64,000 bases of DNA from Lineus longissimus (Eukaryota > Nemertea > Pilidiophora > Heteronemertea > Lineidae). The notes under the pieces are model-generated. The model was not told the DNA's origin. It worked only from the letters and a program-made list of their open reading frames with translations, and did not search any database. Both the position numbers and the translations under genes were made by a program. Below, in pieces: positions 1-13,600 of this stretch; position 1 is the first letter of the stretch, and each line of letters opens with the position of its first letter. Where the stretch lies: contig NC_088311.1 in NCBI RefSeq assembly GCF_910592395.1, positions 3,164,501 through 3,228,500 of the forward strand, in the 5' to 3' direction.

Positions 1-404
1 TGTACAGATGAGGACCCGAGATTCATTGTTTGAATTTCCTTCAGATTGGTAATTTGGTAAACACCTCCCCAGACATGCCAGATTTTTAATAGCTTGACCT
101 TTTCTACTTCATGGGACTGACTAATCTGTCACCAAAATGTGTCCTTGGGCCAGATGTCCTACTGGCAGAGGTGTATCCTAAGAAAGATATTTCATACCCA
201 CCCATTTTAATTTAAAGAGGCAGGCCTCTCACAAAACCGCTAATTCAAATAATTGGGTTAGTCACATTTGTTAGAAATGATATCAAAGAACCTAGCAAAG
301 AAATTCTTTTGATGTTTTATCATTAATCTCGACTTTGAGAGTTCATCCTCTCTTTCCCAGTGAAGGATCAAATTGAAAATATAATTTTCTCAGAGAGTAC
401 ATAC

Positions 405-1055
405 TTTGCACTTCTCGCACATAGTCTATGAAATTCTTCCCTCTGTCTCTCCACAATATCAGAGGAGGACTTTGGACGGTACGACGTCTTTTGAGCGACA
501 TCACTGACATCGACCAGCCGCATCGAAAGGACAGGATTTCTTGGCGCACGAACGGCATGTCTTGTTTCAATGTCACCTAGGGGGCGCCTCTGAAAAGGAA
601 TGAATACATAGATGTCAGGAATGAAAAATAGAATGTTGTTATCTGGATAGATAATCAAAATGTAAGTACTGAGCAACTCATAAGTCTACGACCAGATGTC
701 CTAACTGAATGAAGACATCAATTAAATTCGTTTGAAAGCCTTATCATGAGCAATCAAGTACCTGTAGGTTTTTTTTTGTTTCTAATTGTAAAATCGATTA
801 TTGAAATTATTGACGAGGACAATGTCACAATCTATTTGTATTGAGCACATTACCAAATAGTCCATTGGGACAATTTGTCCCAGAACAGCGTGCTATGTTT
901 GTACACAGAAAGTGACATATAAATAGTGGTCGTCTGGGCAGTCTGTCTGAATTCATGTGATCAAAAGTTCTTACCTTCATCGTCTTCTTGAAGAGTTCCT
1001 TGGAATGAAGCCCCAAATCCAAGGAATTTAACACGTTCAGGTACTCTACAGCCAT
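405..1055 (-). CDS. Unrecognised gene, first two coding exons (partial, runs off the left edge)
   Basis: Two exons on the minus strand join in phase. Exon 1 (1055 to 975) starts at an ATG with a good context (AAGATGG) and an in-frame stop upstream. It encodes 27 residues beginning MAVEYLNVLNSLDLG and ends at a GTAAGA donor in phase 0. Exon 2 (589 to 405) follows a TTTTCAG acceptor, opens with RRPLGDIETRH, includes SDIVERQREEFHRLC and ends at a GTATGT donor in phase 2. The chain so far is about 88 residues, basic and hydrophilic, with no signal peptide or membrane segment. I do not recognise the family and assign no function. The gene points away from MAP3K1, about 4 kb apart. Two clean splice junctions in one frame are the main support; an extra exon between the two cannot be excluded. 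Confidence 0.55.
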
Positions 1056-2565
1056 CTTAAGGTGGTTATTGTGACATCACGAAAAACATCTAAAGAAAAG
1101 AAAGTAAATCTGAGTCAAACCTTGACAACCAAATGAATCTCTGTAAGATGGCTCTGTTTCACTGAGGTGTGAATGTTGTGAAACCAAGTTGATGAACAGA
1201 GGCTGAAGGGTGTGCTAAGTGAAATCAAACCCATTTTGACGTATCAAACGGGTGTAAAAATCAAGAAATAATAGCCAATTATTGACGAAAATGGACAAAA
1301 GTGGTCCTACCTGATTCAAAATAGATCTTTAGGTCAATATGTAGCCCAAAGAAATGTCTTCAGAATATTGATAAGCCTATGGCCTAGCACGTATAACATG
1401 CATGTACATGTACTAAATGCAGTCTTATCACGGTGGGACATAGGCCTACCTAGAAACGATAATCCTGATCATATTTTGTCAAAGACAGATTAAGCCTTGG
1501 ATTAGCCACTTGGTTCGCTCGACCTATCGGATTGCTCTCTGATCCTATTCCCCCATGAATAAACAATCAATTACAAACAGACGCTCTATTCATGGCTGTT
1601 TGGACAGTGAGCTGACCTAAATGTTCATGATATATTACACAATGAAAATAAAATGCTTTCCTTGATGTCAAATATGCAATGAAGCATCTAATTTCAAATT
1701 AACAGTTGAGATTTAAAGCCGCAGTACTGTGCCTTTAAATGAATTCAGGGGACACTAATCACAGTTAATGATGATGAAGATTCTATCTGAATTGTCACCT
1801 GCTCATTGGCAATGCGAGGACATCAATGTCACGCCATTGTGTCATTCTGTGCAATATCTGTGGCGCCAGTTGTGCAAATTCAATGAGCAGCAACTGGAAG
1901 AAATGCAACTTTTAGATTCTGTCATGAAAAGATGCCCCAACAATGGGATGAGTGGTCGGAGGCAACAGTTTTATGTTCATTCAAGGTGTCATCATTAGAT
2001 GACAAGAAGTTCGGGACTTGCACACTCATAGATAGGGTGTGGTTATTGAGAGAGTGCACTGGGACGAAAGTCAGGGTCAGGCGTGGTTAGGATTGAGAGA
2101 ATTTGCCACAAATGATTCAGAGTTGTATAGTATTATTCCCATGCAATTTGAATTGTAATTCGCATGAGAGAGAGAGGAGAAACACTGGTGGAGTCTCTGG
2201 AAAAAGACCTATCAAGACTTTGAAAATGAACGATCTCAGTACTTAGCCAAATATTGATTGAAGCTAAAGTTAATCCCTATGCACTTTTTTGCCATAAAAA
2301 CAAATCATATTTTTGCATAGTGTATGACACCCCATTGGGATTACATACTTGTAATCAACTGAGCTGAAAGGTCTGACAAATGAATCGAATGATAGACATG
2401 CTTTTGGTTTAAATTCAAGCTGTGCTTCAGGCTGAGAGTGAAATGTCTCGGGCATTATTTATGGTCAAGAATTAAGTCTAGCACATGCTGGAAATGATTT
2501 CATAGAAAAAGTTTATCACTTCCAATTTTTTTCATGAGTCAGTCAGTTGAAAATTAAAAAAAAAT

Positions 2566-2860
2566 GTTGGGACTGCAGTTTTTGGTGATGTTGGTTCATT
2601 TTGAGCAAATTTTGAGCAAAAAAAATTTTTTTTGTACTTTTGTACTTTTGTACTTTTTGTACTTCAAATTTTGAAAATTTTCAAAATCAAAAAAAATTTG
2701 GGATTGAAGTTTTTGGTGATGTTGGTTCATTTTGAGCAAATATTGAGCAAAAAATTTTTTTTTCGTACTTTTGTACTTTTTGTACTTCAAATTTTTGAAA
2801 ATTTTCAAAATCAAAAAAATTTTGGGACTGACGTTTTTGGTGATGTTGGTTCATTTGTAC
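2566..2860. repeat. AT-rich tandem repeat, unit about 124-131 bp
   Basis: The phrase GTTTTTGGTGATGTTGGTTC starts at 2578, 2709 and 2833, so the period is 131 and then 124 bp. Between these anchors each unit has a GAGCAAA pair, an A-run then T-run, several GTACTTTT steps and a small TTTTGAAAATTTTCAAAA palindrome. There are two full units and the start of a third. Open frames on both strands here follow from the repeat and are not genes. Confidence 0.85.
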
Positions 2861-3235
2861 TATAACTCCAAGGAAACTGCCTAACACATGATCATCCAAC
2901 AAAAAGGGTTTCATAATATTTGCATACAGCAAGGACATGTCAACATTTCTAATCATGAATGACTGTATGACAAAGCAATGAGTGGTTTGTATTGATTCTC
3001 ATGCGATTATTGATGACCAGAAGTCAATGTTATTAACATCGCTTCAGTTCTATTGGCTTGTCAATCAAGAGGTGGTGATTTGGTGACCACATTGAAACCT
3101 GTGGTCAAGGCAAATAAGGAAACTGTCAATTTAGCATTTATATGATGAAGTGAACACCCAAATGCAATCATCCAGTTGACAGCAGTGAGATTTGCTAAAT
3201 GGGGAGGCAAAACCTGCTTACATCAGAAAGATATA

Positions 3236-3413
3236 CAGTGGAACCTCCCTTAGCAGACACCTCTCTATCAAGGTCAACCTCCCTATTAAGGACACTAGTT
3301 TTGGTCCCAAAGTGGTTGTTTCCATTCAATTAGACCTCTCTTATCAGGACACCTCTCTATTAAAGACAGCACTTGTCAGTCCTGAGGGTGTCCCTAATAG
3401 AGAGGCTCCACTG
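3236..3413. mobile_element. Miniature inverted-repeat element, copy 1 of 3
   Basis: This 178-bp element begins CAGTGGAACCTCCC and ends with the near-complement GAGGCTCCACTG, flanked by TA on both sides. TA target duplication and short termini fit a non-autonomous Tc1/mariner or pogo-type element. The inside is built of short AGAGAGGTGTCC-like motifs. It has no coding capacity; the frame across it is a by-product of the repeat. Confidence 0.8.
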
Positions 3414-3507
3414 TAATTGGGGATAAGATGCCTCCCCTCAAGAACTCCTGGCCAGGTCTGATAGTTTGAACTGGATAACTATTTGACAGCTGTTTACTAA
3501 ATGATTA

Positions 3508-3668
3508 CAGTAGAACCTCTCTATTAAGGACACCCTCAGGGGCTGACTAGTGCTGTCCTTAATAGAGAGGTGTCCTGATTAGAGAGGTCAAATTGAATTG
3601 AAACAACCAATTTGCGACCAAAACTAGTGTCCTTAATAGAGAGGTGTCAGCTATGGGAGGTTCTACTG
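3508..3668. mobile_element. Miniature inverted-repeat element, copy 2 of 3 (inverted)
   Basis: This 161-bp copy lies in the opposite orientation to its neighbours. It runs from CAGTAGAACCTCTC to GGGAGGTTCTACTG and is flanked by TA. The interior matches the complement of copies 1 and 3 with a small deletion. One compensated change (GTAGAA/TTCTAC instead of GTGGAA/TTCCAC) appears at both ends. Confidence 0.8.
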
Positions 3669-3801
3669 TATTATCTATTTTGGGGTCTTTTTTAAGCAGA
3701 TCACAATATAAAACTGTTCACTGCAGATAGCCTATTTAATTGTTCATGACTTATAGTTGTTCACTATAAATTGCTATGAATGTTCACTACTATTCATATT
3801 A

Positions 3802-3979
3802 CAGTGGAACCTCCCTTAGCGGACACCCCTCTATCAAGGACAACCTCTCTGATGAGGACACTAGTTTTGGTCCCAAAGTGGTTGTTTCCATTCAATTAGA
3901 CCTCTCTCATCAGGACACCTCTCTATCAAGGACATCACTTGTCAGTCCCGAGGGTGTCCCTAATAGAGAGGTTCCACTG
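3802..3979. mobile_element. Miniature inverted-repeat element, copy 3 of 3
   Basis: This 178-bp copy is in the same orientation as copy 1 and closely similar to it, from CAGTGGAACCTCCC to GAGGTTCCACTG with TA on each side. Its termini pair better than those of copy 1, so it may be younger or closer to the consensus. Confidence 0.8.
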
Positions 3980-5117
3980 TATTATTCTTGCTACTATTCA
4001 TTCCATTATAATATTTATTCATGACAGATAGCTATTAGTTTGATAGTTGTTCAACTAACTTGGTCTGGAGGAAGTCTCAACACTTTAAAACTTGGTGTCC
4101 CTGGCCCAGATAAGCAGGCTCAAATAAAAAATAAAAAAGGGGCGTGGACGCACACTTTGCTAGCTCGCGATCGCTGCCTTCAATAAATCTATCTCAAACA
4201 GATAGGCCGATAAAACGCAATCATTCCTGTATACTAAACATACATGTATATCACAAACGTTGGTATACACTAAGCCTATGTACTGTTAGGCCAGGGCTGT
4301 GGAATGTTTAAAGGCCTACTAGAGCGGCCATGACTGACCAATCAAAAAGTTCGTCTGCTAACTAATTTAATTGCAATTACGGTGACAGGTGCTCGTCAAA
4401 AAGGAATCGAGAAATCGGGCTAATGACAGTTGTTAAAAAGGGTTGTAATACAACCATATACTCACATAAATTGATCCTCGACCTCTTAGATTCGATATAA
4501 ATGACGAAAATGTAAAAAAATTCACATTGAAAACTTTTTCCACATGGATTTAAGTCAGTTGTCAACAACAGCCTCGTTTTCGGAGTCAATTGATTTTGGT
4601 TCTGAATTTTTTCTCACATCAGATGAAAACATCTTGAGTGGGAAAGTTTTCTGCCACATAATCATACTATAAAGGTGTAAAGGATAATGAGATTTGCATC
4701 CATGTAAAAAATATTTATTAACGAATCAGAAAAACTCCCGATAGGCCGTTTGCTTTGTTACTAAAAATAGACATGAGTCATGCTTTCCCCAAGTCAAAAC
4801 GAGGTGGGAATTCCTCTCAAGTTAGTTGGTGAAGTTGATTTGCCTCACAAAACATGGAATTATCCCGATAAGGAAATCAATAATTTATGTGACAGGTATG
4901 CATGATGCTGACATAAGATCTACTCATTCGATTTACGCATATTTTTTTGTGATCGGGTGTAGTTTCATTGCGTAAACAGCAACTGAAGTTGGGGCATGTT
5001 TGTTTTCAATACACAATGTTCAGTAGTGAGATACATTGTATACATACTGTAGCGTGTAAATGTTCATTTTCAGTGGTTCTGTGTGATGCAGGATAGATCA
5101 CATCATAAGTGTAAAAA

Positions 5118-8100
5118 ATGGCCACGAAAGTAAGCGTGTGTCCTCGGGATACAGGACAAGTGGAGATTTCAAACGATTCCACTTTAATTCCTTGCTCAAC
5201 GCAGCTAAGAAGTCGACGGCGGTCATCGAAGTCCCCACAGCATGACAGGAAATTGGATGCTGAAGAACGATGTGAGGACTTGGAACGAAGAGTAGATTCG
5301 CCTGTTGAAAGGTAAGCTAAGGGACAACTTGGGCATTGAGTTGACTTATAAGAGTGTCCAGGGTGATCATTGCTTGAACAAGTATTCTTCCACTATGTAA
5401 TGACATAACATACAGGAAAATCCTTCAGCTAAGCTTGTTAACGGCTGTTATCTGTAAAGACTGCCAAATACGGGTACCCCCATAATAAATGATAACATTA
5501 AAGAAGGTCAGCCCATCATAAGCCTGCTCTAGTTCCTTTACTGAAAACACACGGCAACACGCAGTCAATAAAAGCCATATTTCCAAGAAGGATCAATAAA
5601 TGCATTGAACACGCAGTAAAGTTCTTGTCCCACAAAGCATTCCCCATAGTATTCACAGTTACCTAGCTACAAAAGCACTAAGTAGACATCAGTGTCGTCT
5701 ACGTCAGTGAAATCGTTAGGGAAGTGTGATTGTGACGTCATAGCCACTCGGATAGTGAAAAATCAATTGCGATAATTGTTGTTATCGTGAAATAAGTTAT
5801 GCATGTCATCTGAATTTTAAAAGATATTTGAGAGTTTCAGTAGAGTTTTAGGAAGGGCAACAAAATGTCCTATTAATATCTCAATATCTGGTCATTTGGT
5901 CAAAGTAAAGTAAAACCACTTGTGATATCGTTATCTTTCAGATTGCTATTTATATCCGATATGGTTGTTGAACCTTTTCATATCCAGTGAATCACTTTGA
6001 TAAACTTTTCTGTGGTGGTTTTGTATGCATTATTGTCCTGAAGAGTTATGGGGACAGTCGTGCAGTGGGACATTGAATTTAGGTGTGCAATAGCTGGAAA
6101 GGCATGAATACTTGTGTGGTTTATCCTGAGACTTGAAAAATCCACAGTGTTAAAGAAATGGTGAACAAAATGTTAATTGTACAAATTTGGTCTTTGACTT
6201 TGACAATGTTTAACTTGAGGGTTGATGCAGTTCTTAACTAGGTTTTTAGTGTTTTGTTCCAAAGGCTTCCATGAAACCAAACCCATTAAGAAAAGTGTCT
6301 TTTGTAGTAAAGGCATACGAGTAATTTTATGTTATCTGCTCTCTTTATTTTGCTCAGATTTAGTTTTGAAAATCATGTCGCCTTTTCTCTCTGTCATAGG
6401 TTGGCAAAAGATGGCAAAAGACTGGCTAAGGATGACAGGCTGGAAGACAGCAGAATCCGTGAGCGACTTAAGTCTGGTTTGAAGAAAGATGGCCAAGAGA
6501 AGAAAGCAAGGGGACCCATGGTGAGAACTCTTTTGCTACTTGTATACTTTTATTCTTTGGCCCTTTAAGGAAGACTATCAGCAGGAGCGAGGTAGTTCAG
6601 ATTAAGTTACACAAAGTTGCCAGTAGGGGTCTCAGATCTTGAAGTACATCGAAAGTATTCATGTTTGTAAAAAGAATGTGAATTATATAATTTTGAATCA
6701 AACACAACCCATGGCCAGCCCCTTAACTTGTTATTCGCCACCTGAAGACGGCTAATTTGACCTTCTAGCTTCGGCAAAATGTCCCCTTTAAAGGTGAATT
6801 TGTATTGGAGTTGAAGAACCCTTCAATTTCCCGCCAAATCTTCTCAGTATAGTTTTTTTACTGTAAGCCAATTCGTGCTTGAGACATTTGGCGGGAAAGA
6901 GAAGAGTGCTTGAAATCCCCCGTAACATTCCGTTTGATAGGGCAGACAACTCAAAAAAGACTTGAGTATGAAATGGAGTGTTTTTGCAGAAGTGTTACAT
7001 TTGCATTCACTGCATGGTAAATGACATTTGTCGCTAACTTTGGTCAAAATTGTTGGCCTGATCAAAAGTAGAGATGAAATCTTTATTTATTTCAAGCAAA
7101 AAAACTGCCATGCAACTCAAAAAACCGATCAGTCAGATTTATACTCTAGATATTGTATTCTTGTCCTTGAAGTAACCCCGCCCTGTTTGTTTACATCGGC
7201 AATTTTGAGTTCTGGCTTCTGCAGCAGTTGACCATGACACAGTGCAGCCCCACCCTGACTCTTATCTTGATGCCAAACTCCATCCAGTGGCACAGCTTGA
7301 CCTTACTAGAAATAGCATTGTAAACATTGGTTAGCTCAGCAGGGCCCTGGACAACTTCCAAGAAATTCCATCTATTGGATACTCATCTACTCATCATAAA
7401 TCCAAATTATTGGGAATTTGCTGCTGTGTCATGTGATATATTGTATAAATGTCAACAATGAAGAATAAAGACAGAATATGAGTAATATCGAATTTGTGAC
7501 AAAGTTGTGAAAAATTGGAGTGATTTCATTGATTCTGGCAATGTTCATGTTTACTGATGCTCTAGTTTGAAAACTTCAAAGTCCAAAAATATATGTAGGT
7601 GTCCTCCGTATTTTAGAAAGTGTATAACAATCTCCTTTTGATACGAAGTCAATAGACTTTTAGGGTCATTTCATAACTGCGCAAAAAACATTGATTATTT
7701 ATCGTCTGCCGCTTTGTAAAACCAAGTGCTGCGTGCAGTGGTACGATGCAATCACTTGATGCGGCACTGAATCATCAGCTCGCTAGCATGATAAATATTA
7801 GCATAATTGACTCAGCTAGCTGGTCGGTCACCTACAATCAGATCCTATAAAAAATTTAGAGAAAATAATCTGCTAGATAGATAGATAGCCATGACAGCTA
7901 GGTGATGTTACTCAGAGTATTTAAAACTGTTGGTTTTGGTTGTCTCAGCAAACACTGCTTGGGAGGAGCTGTCATTATGCCAAAAACCTTGGAGAGGCTC
8001 CGAAGTTTAGGCCGATATTTTAGCTCCAAATTTGGTGTGTTTGGCGACACCACCAATACTGCCTGTTCGATCTCAATTCCTCAAACACAAAGGGTAGTTT

Positions 8101-10647
8101 ATGATATGGGAAACAATTGCCCCCGCATTTGCCTTACACTGTATTTCATGCCCTGCTCCATTTTATCACACATACTCGATTAAAATGTGTGTCAAAAATC
8201 CACGATGAGTCAACGGGTGTTTTCAGTCACCTGCTGAGGTGCTACTTGAAAAGTATTCAAAGAGATCAGAGTGTGTCAAATCTTTATAATAACACAAATT
8301 ATGCACACCTTTATGATTTGTGAGAGAGTGGAATTTGTCTTTTCAAGAAGTTTCTGAAAGTCCCCTTTTTGAGCCAGTTTAGAGAGTTGTCCAAGGTAGT
8401 TCTTTATTATCACAGAATACTGGGCTATGATTCAATATGAAGTATCGGGCCACGTCCTTTGTTATATGAATTTGTATGGTTTCAAGGAAGCTTTACATAT
8501 TTTTGAAAAGACTTATGATCAGCCCGAGAGTTTCTTTTAAAGCGCACAAATGTTTTGTGACGTTGTTTTGGGGCGACCTAAGGATGATCATTATAACATG
8601 TATTCAAAGTTCAAGCAATTTTGCCCCAGGTCACACATACATGTTTGTCCTGAAGTTTACTCAATAAACACTATCAAAAGATGCACTATGCTGTCACACA
8701 ATGTAAAACAACATTACATGTATTCTCAGAACATTCAAAAATTTATTGATTTTCGATTAAAATCATTAAAATTATTTACTTTAAGTGGGTGTCGTCTGCT
8801 AAATTTCAAGGCCCCACCCTCTGCTTGAAAAATCAATGGAACCAGTAAAACAGACATAGCTGAGTGTACCAGGAGTTCCTAAGCAACTTGAATATTAAAT
8901 GAATTATTGTTGTCATAGGCACTCGGCACTTGCTCTGTAGAAAGTAATGAATGGCAGCAGTTGAGCAATATTGTGAATAATAAAGAAAAAATGTGTTGCA
9001 TCAATTATTCAACTGTGTATTATAGATCTTGGACTAAGTTTTAAGTTTTGATTTATGGCCATAAAAATGATGGCGTTGGCTGATGATGTGCAATAATGGT
9101 GTCCTTGAAGACTAAGTATATCCTTTTCATTGTCATCAGTAGAGTGAACCAAATTTGAGACAAAGTGTTGAAATTCTAACCGAAGACAAAATCATCTCAC
9201 AATTCTGTTTTCACAATCAAAGTTTGCTTCTTGGCATAATGTCACTGATATATCTTTACCCTATGCCATGGGTGTAATTGTTATATTCAACAACATTGAC
9301 TCAATAATAATGGTTAGGTTTCATTTGAGAGTTGATCACACCCCTGGCACTCAAGGCTATAGATCAAGTGTCAATAGACCCAGTGGTCATGTTTGATGGG
9401 TGAACAAGGCTGTGTTCTGTTCGACATCCCCGAAGGGCTTGCAATATCATCGAAGGTACGATGACATAAAAGTTACTGTCGCTTTGATATTGTAAGAGTA
9501 AGACACGCAGACACATGTTGGTGTTGTGGTGGACAATCTTTCAACTGCTGGTTAATGTTGCCTATGTCAGTCACATCTACTCTTTTGAAATGCATGCCTG
9601 AGAGTAAGACCCTTGCAAGAAGATTCGGCGGCACCGGTGTGAAGGCTATGTTTAACTTTACTGCTGCTATCACATAATCAAAGGTCTCTCCACTGTGGTT
9701 TTCAGAAACTGAGAAGTGCTTTACTTGAGTTTGACCAATATCTTGCATGTAGCATTTCTTAAAAATTGACGCCCTTGTACATCATAGTAGTAATAACTCC
9801 TTAACCTTGACAAAAAGTCTTGTCATACATGGGATGTGACACGCATGACCCGTGTGTGCGTTAGTCAGATAATCAATACACTAATCAGTATAATCAATAA
9901 TCGATGCATACATACTAGTATCTATTGGCCTGTACTTTTAATTAGTGTTACTTGGAGATGCAGCTTTTATAACAGCATGATTTCTAAGAAAGTGTTGACG
10001 ACAACATCTTAACCCTATAATGCGTGCCCTTTCCATGATTCTTGTTCTCCTCTTTTCAGGTTGCTAAGCCAAATGTGTTACCTCCTTCATCGGCAGCACC
10101 CTCATCAACTGCTCAGGTAATTGTCAGTTTTGACAAGTCATTTTTATTCAAAGGGCAAGTGAAACAAATATAAGAAATCCTGTCAGAACACCAATAACAT
10201 AGCATCTTGACACGCAAGGCTCTGAGAAGGCAGAAGTCCCCAACAAGCTAACAGGATTAGACTGGTTGGTGGTAAGATGATAGATCAGAAGATCTTGTTT
10301 TAAGTGATAGCCTTGGAGAACACTGTAGTAATTGTAATCTCCTTAGCCTCATGTAATATATACATCTGACTCGTGCCAGATGTTTCATGTCTAAGACATT
10401 TGGATGTGTTTGATGCTGTAGTAAGAACTTTCAACCAGAAACTAAGTTTTTTTTTAGATGAATTTGTGACTGATGTATTCTATGTCAATTTCAGATCACA
10501 GGCAGCAATGGTATTTCATCATCAGGCCTCACCACCAGGCGTTACAATCGTACTCCGTCCCCGAACTATTCAGATAGTGCCTTCACAAGACAAGTCGTTA
10601 GCCGTCCAAACTCTCCTGTATCTAGAGGGAAATCGCCAAGTAATTCG
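5118..10647 (+). CDS. MAP3K1: MAP3K1 exons 1-4, variable N-terminus
   Basis: Exons 5118-5311, 6400-6520, 10060-10116 and 10495-10647 encode about 175 residues. The segment is basic ([21 protein letters not shown]) and then Ser/Thr-Pro rich ([25 protein letters not shown]), as expected for a disordered phosphorylated region. The third exon is only 57 bases. Human MAP3K1 is much longer here because of Ala/Gly/Pro-rich sequence, and that accounts for much of the length difference. Introns 1 and 2 (1.1 and 3.5 kb) are the gene's largest. Confidence 0.85.
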
Positions 10648-13600
10648 GTATGTTTTGTACCATTTCTGTTTGGACACTAATTTTAGTATTTCAAATGATC
10701 TGTTCTCATGTTTGCCCTTGACAGATATTCTCAATTGTCTTGATATTCAAAATCTTGACCAAGATATTCACATGACGTGAGATATTTTTGATCTTATTCA
10801 AGATAAATTCACTACCTTTCATTTGTGTCAAGAAGGGACCAATAGTTTTTGCTTTGGGTACTTTATCATCATGTTTTCTTCAGGTAAAAGTCAAACAAAA
10901 CAGCCTTAGCAGTGGTCGCCGTACCCCTTCACCAAGTAGTGTCCTGGACCCTGTCCTGAACAGCGATGCCGCCAAGAAACGTGTCAACAAGGCACTGAAA
11001 GCGCGGTTATACCTCTTGCAACAGATAGGACCCAACTCGCTCCAGATTGGTGGGGACTCGCCGAGCCACAAGTTCAAGGTCATCATTGGCCCACAGGTAG
11101 GCACCTAGTCTTTTTTCTGTTATTTTGTGATGACATAAAGCGAGATTTTTGTGAGAATTGAGTGATGTTTTTGGACAAAAACCCCTTCATTCAGAGAACT
11201 TAAATGTTAAAATCTGTATTCCGTTTTCAGAGCTGCAGCTGTGGTAAAGGGCCACATTGTATTCATCTCCTGTTCGTCATGTTGAGGGTGCTGCAAGTGA
11301 GTGAGAGTGATCCCTCTCTCTGGAACAGGGAACTCAAGAATTTTGAGGTTAGTATGTCGGGGGGGGGGGGTATCATTAGAGTTTATGGATGGTGCAAGAG
11401 GGTTTGCTAGATGATCTGGTGGAACAGACTGAACCATGAACGCTGATCTTATGACTACAGCCAAATTCATCCCAATTACCAAATGAATTTCGTCTGGAAC
11501 ATGTCAGAGGGTTAAAATGGAAAAATTTCACCAAAAGATATGTAACGTTTGGATCTTACTTTCAGGTTGAGTCCCTCTTTGCCAACTTTTACGATCGGAG
11601 GAAGAAGAAACGGAAGTCTAGATCTCCAAGTGCCGGTCGTGAGAAGAAGAGAGATGAAAACATCCGCTCATCCCAAGAGAGCCTTAGTGGCAGTGATACG
11701 GGGTAAGCGTTATTTTGGAATGGTCTTGGATTGCTTGAATTGCTGTTCGAACCAAGACAACTTGAAGAAACCAATAGTACAATTTGTCTATTGGAAGTGA
11801 CCAAACTGTCTTAGAGGTGTGGCAAACTATTACGTAGCTTTTGCGAAATAAAAAAGTTGAAAATATGGACACTTTTTGATATGAACTTGATGTATCATTT
11901 CAGTACGAATGAGGAGGAAGATCTATGTCCCATCTGCCTGTTGGAGATGATTGATGGGGAAAGCCTGGTCCAGTGCGAGGATGGCTGCCAGAATAAGTTA
12001 CATCATCACTGCATATCAATTTGTAAGTATTGAGTGTTCTTTTCTGTGTCAAGTGACACTCAAACTATTTAAAACAGTGACTTTCAGTCTTTTTGGAAAA
12101 GTGACTTTCAGTGAATTTGGAACTACTGCCGAGTGTTGGATCAAAGCAGGGTGATACCATAAGACACTGTCTGCCTTGAAGGTCATTGAAATGATTGGTG
12201 TTTCAGGGTTTGAGGAGTGCCGGCTTCAGAATGATCCGTTGATCTGCCCCCTGTGCCGCACCAAGTGGAGTCTGAAGCAGCTTCATCAAAGGTAAGCTTC
12301 AAAGTCTTATGCCCTTAATGTCAATATCACTGAGGTACCATAAGCCTATAGTAGCCCCTAGCCCCTATGACATGTAGAAGTGAACTTGTGGCTGTAATCC
12401 AGTGATCTGCCCCCTCATGTGGCTTTTTAGCGTTTTGTGTTCACATTCCTAACTGAAACAAATGAAAGGCATCTAATTTGAAATGTTGAGAATTCGTGTT
12501 CAAAGGCCTATCTAACACATTGTTTGACCTTTTTTAGGGGCAACGATCAGAAAGAGCATTGTCCCAGGGCACCGTCGCCACCAAACGCTCATGAAATGTT
12601 TCTACCGAAAGCAGAAGATATTACGGAGGAGCATAGGGACCTGGCTGGACCATGGATCAGGGTTAGTAAATTCTCACATTCCCTCATGGATAATTTATCA
12701 AAAACATGAATGCACTTTTAAAGTTCTATTATCAAATAATCATCGTTTAGGTTTAAAACATTATCATCTTTTAATTCCAGCTGTTTGGTGAAGACCTAGT
12801 GTCATGCCTCTTCTCCCGCAGTTGGGTTGTGCGAGAGACGTCCATGCCCCACCTAAGCCAGCGTGTGATGTCAGCATTGACTGGAGAGACCAGTGGTGGC
12901 CTTGCTACAAATGCACCAGAACAGCCAACTAAGGAAGAGTTGGTCCAATCCTGCTGTGAAGTTTTAGCCATGGTGTGTGGGGACCCTGTCTACAAAGTCC
13001 TAGTGGCTGGCCTGGTAAGTAAGTTTGATATCGAAGGATATAATGCATGGGCGGGGGCTCCTAATGCCCTTCATTGACATCACTCAGTAATCATTCTCGG
13101 TCACCCTTGGTCATTAACCCTACTGTCACCATCAAAAGATTCAAACATGTCAAGTGGCTTGCCCAAAATTGATCCAATTATAGCACATGGTGCCTTAGTG
13201 AAGTCAGAAGTGCATTAGAATGGGTCAACAAGTTTTAGGATTGGGTTTTGAATCTCTGCATATTTGACGACGTCTGCATGTCTTCTCTTCAGAAATGTTT
13301 AAGGAATCTCCTATCCTGTCTCGCCTGCACAACAGAGGAGGAAGTCGCCTGGTTAAAGAAATGTCTGATGCCGGTCGTCGAGATAATTCTGACGAAATGT
13401 GCGGACTCGAACAGAAGAACAAGTCAACTGGCATTATCGACACTGGAAGAGTTAGCTAAATGCCAACAGGGGGAGCTAGCTATTGGGAGGAGGACTACCA
13501 CAACAGGTGTGTAGTCTTGCGTTGTCTTTTGACTGACTAGTTGTATGGGAATTGTGGGTAAAAACTAGGGTCAAGGTTTAAGCTAAGACGGAAGGAGCAT

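Larger units (their letters stand above)
1056..5117. other. Intergenic region between divergent genes
   Basis: This stretch separates the minus-strand gene on the left from the MAP3K1 start. I see no supported coding exon. It holds an AT-rich tandem repeat near 2.6-2.85 kb and three copies of one short inverted-repeat element at 3.2-4.0 kb. The promoter and any untranslated exon of MAP3K1 should lie in its right part, but I cannot point to a core promoter element. Confidence 0.6.

Noticed and set aside
3192-4024. Two similar open frames of 74 and 82 codons
   Set aside because: They are the two same-orientation copies of the miniature element read through by chance; no protein is implied.
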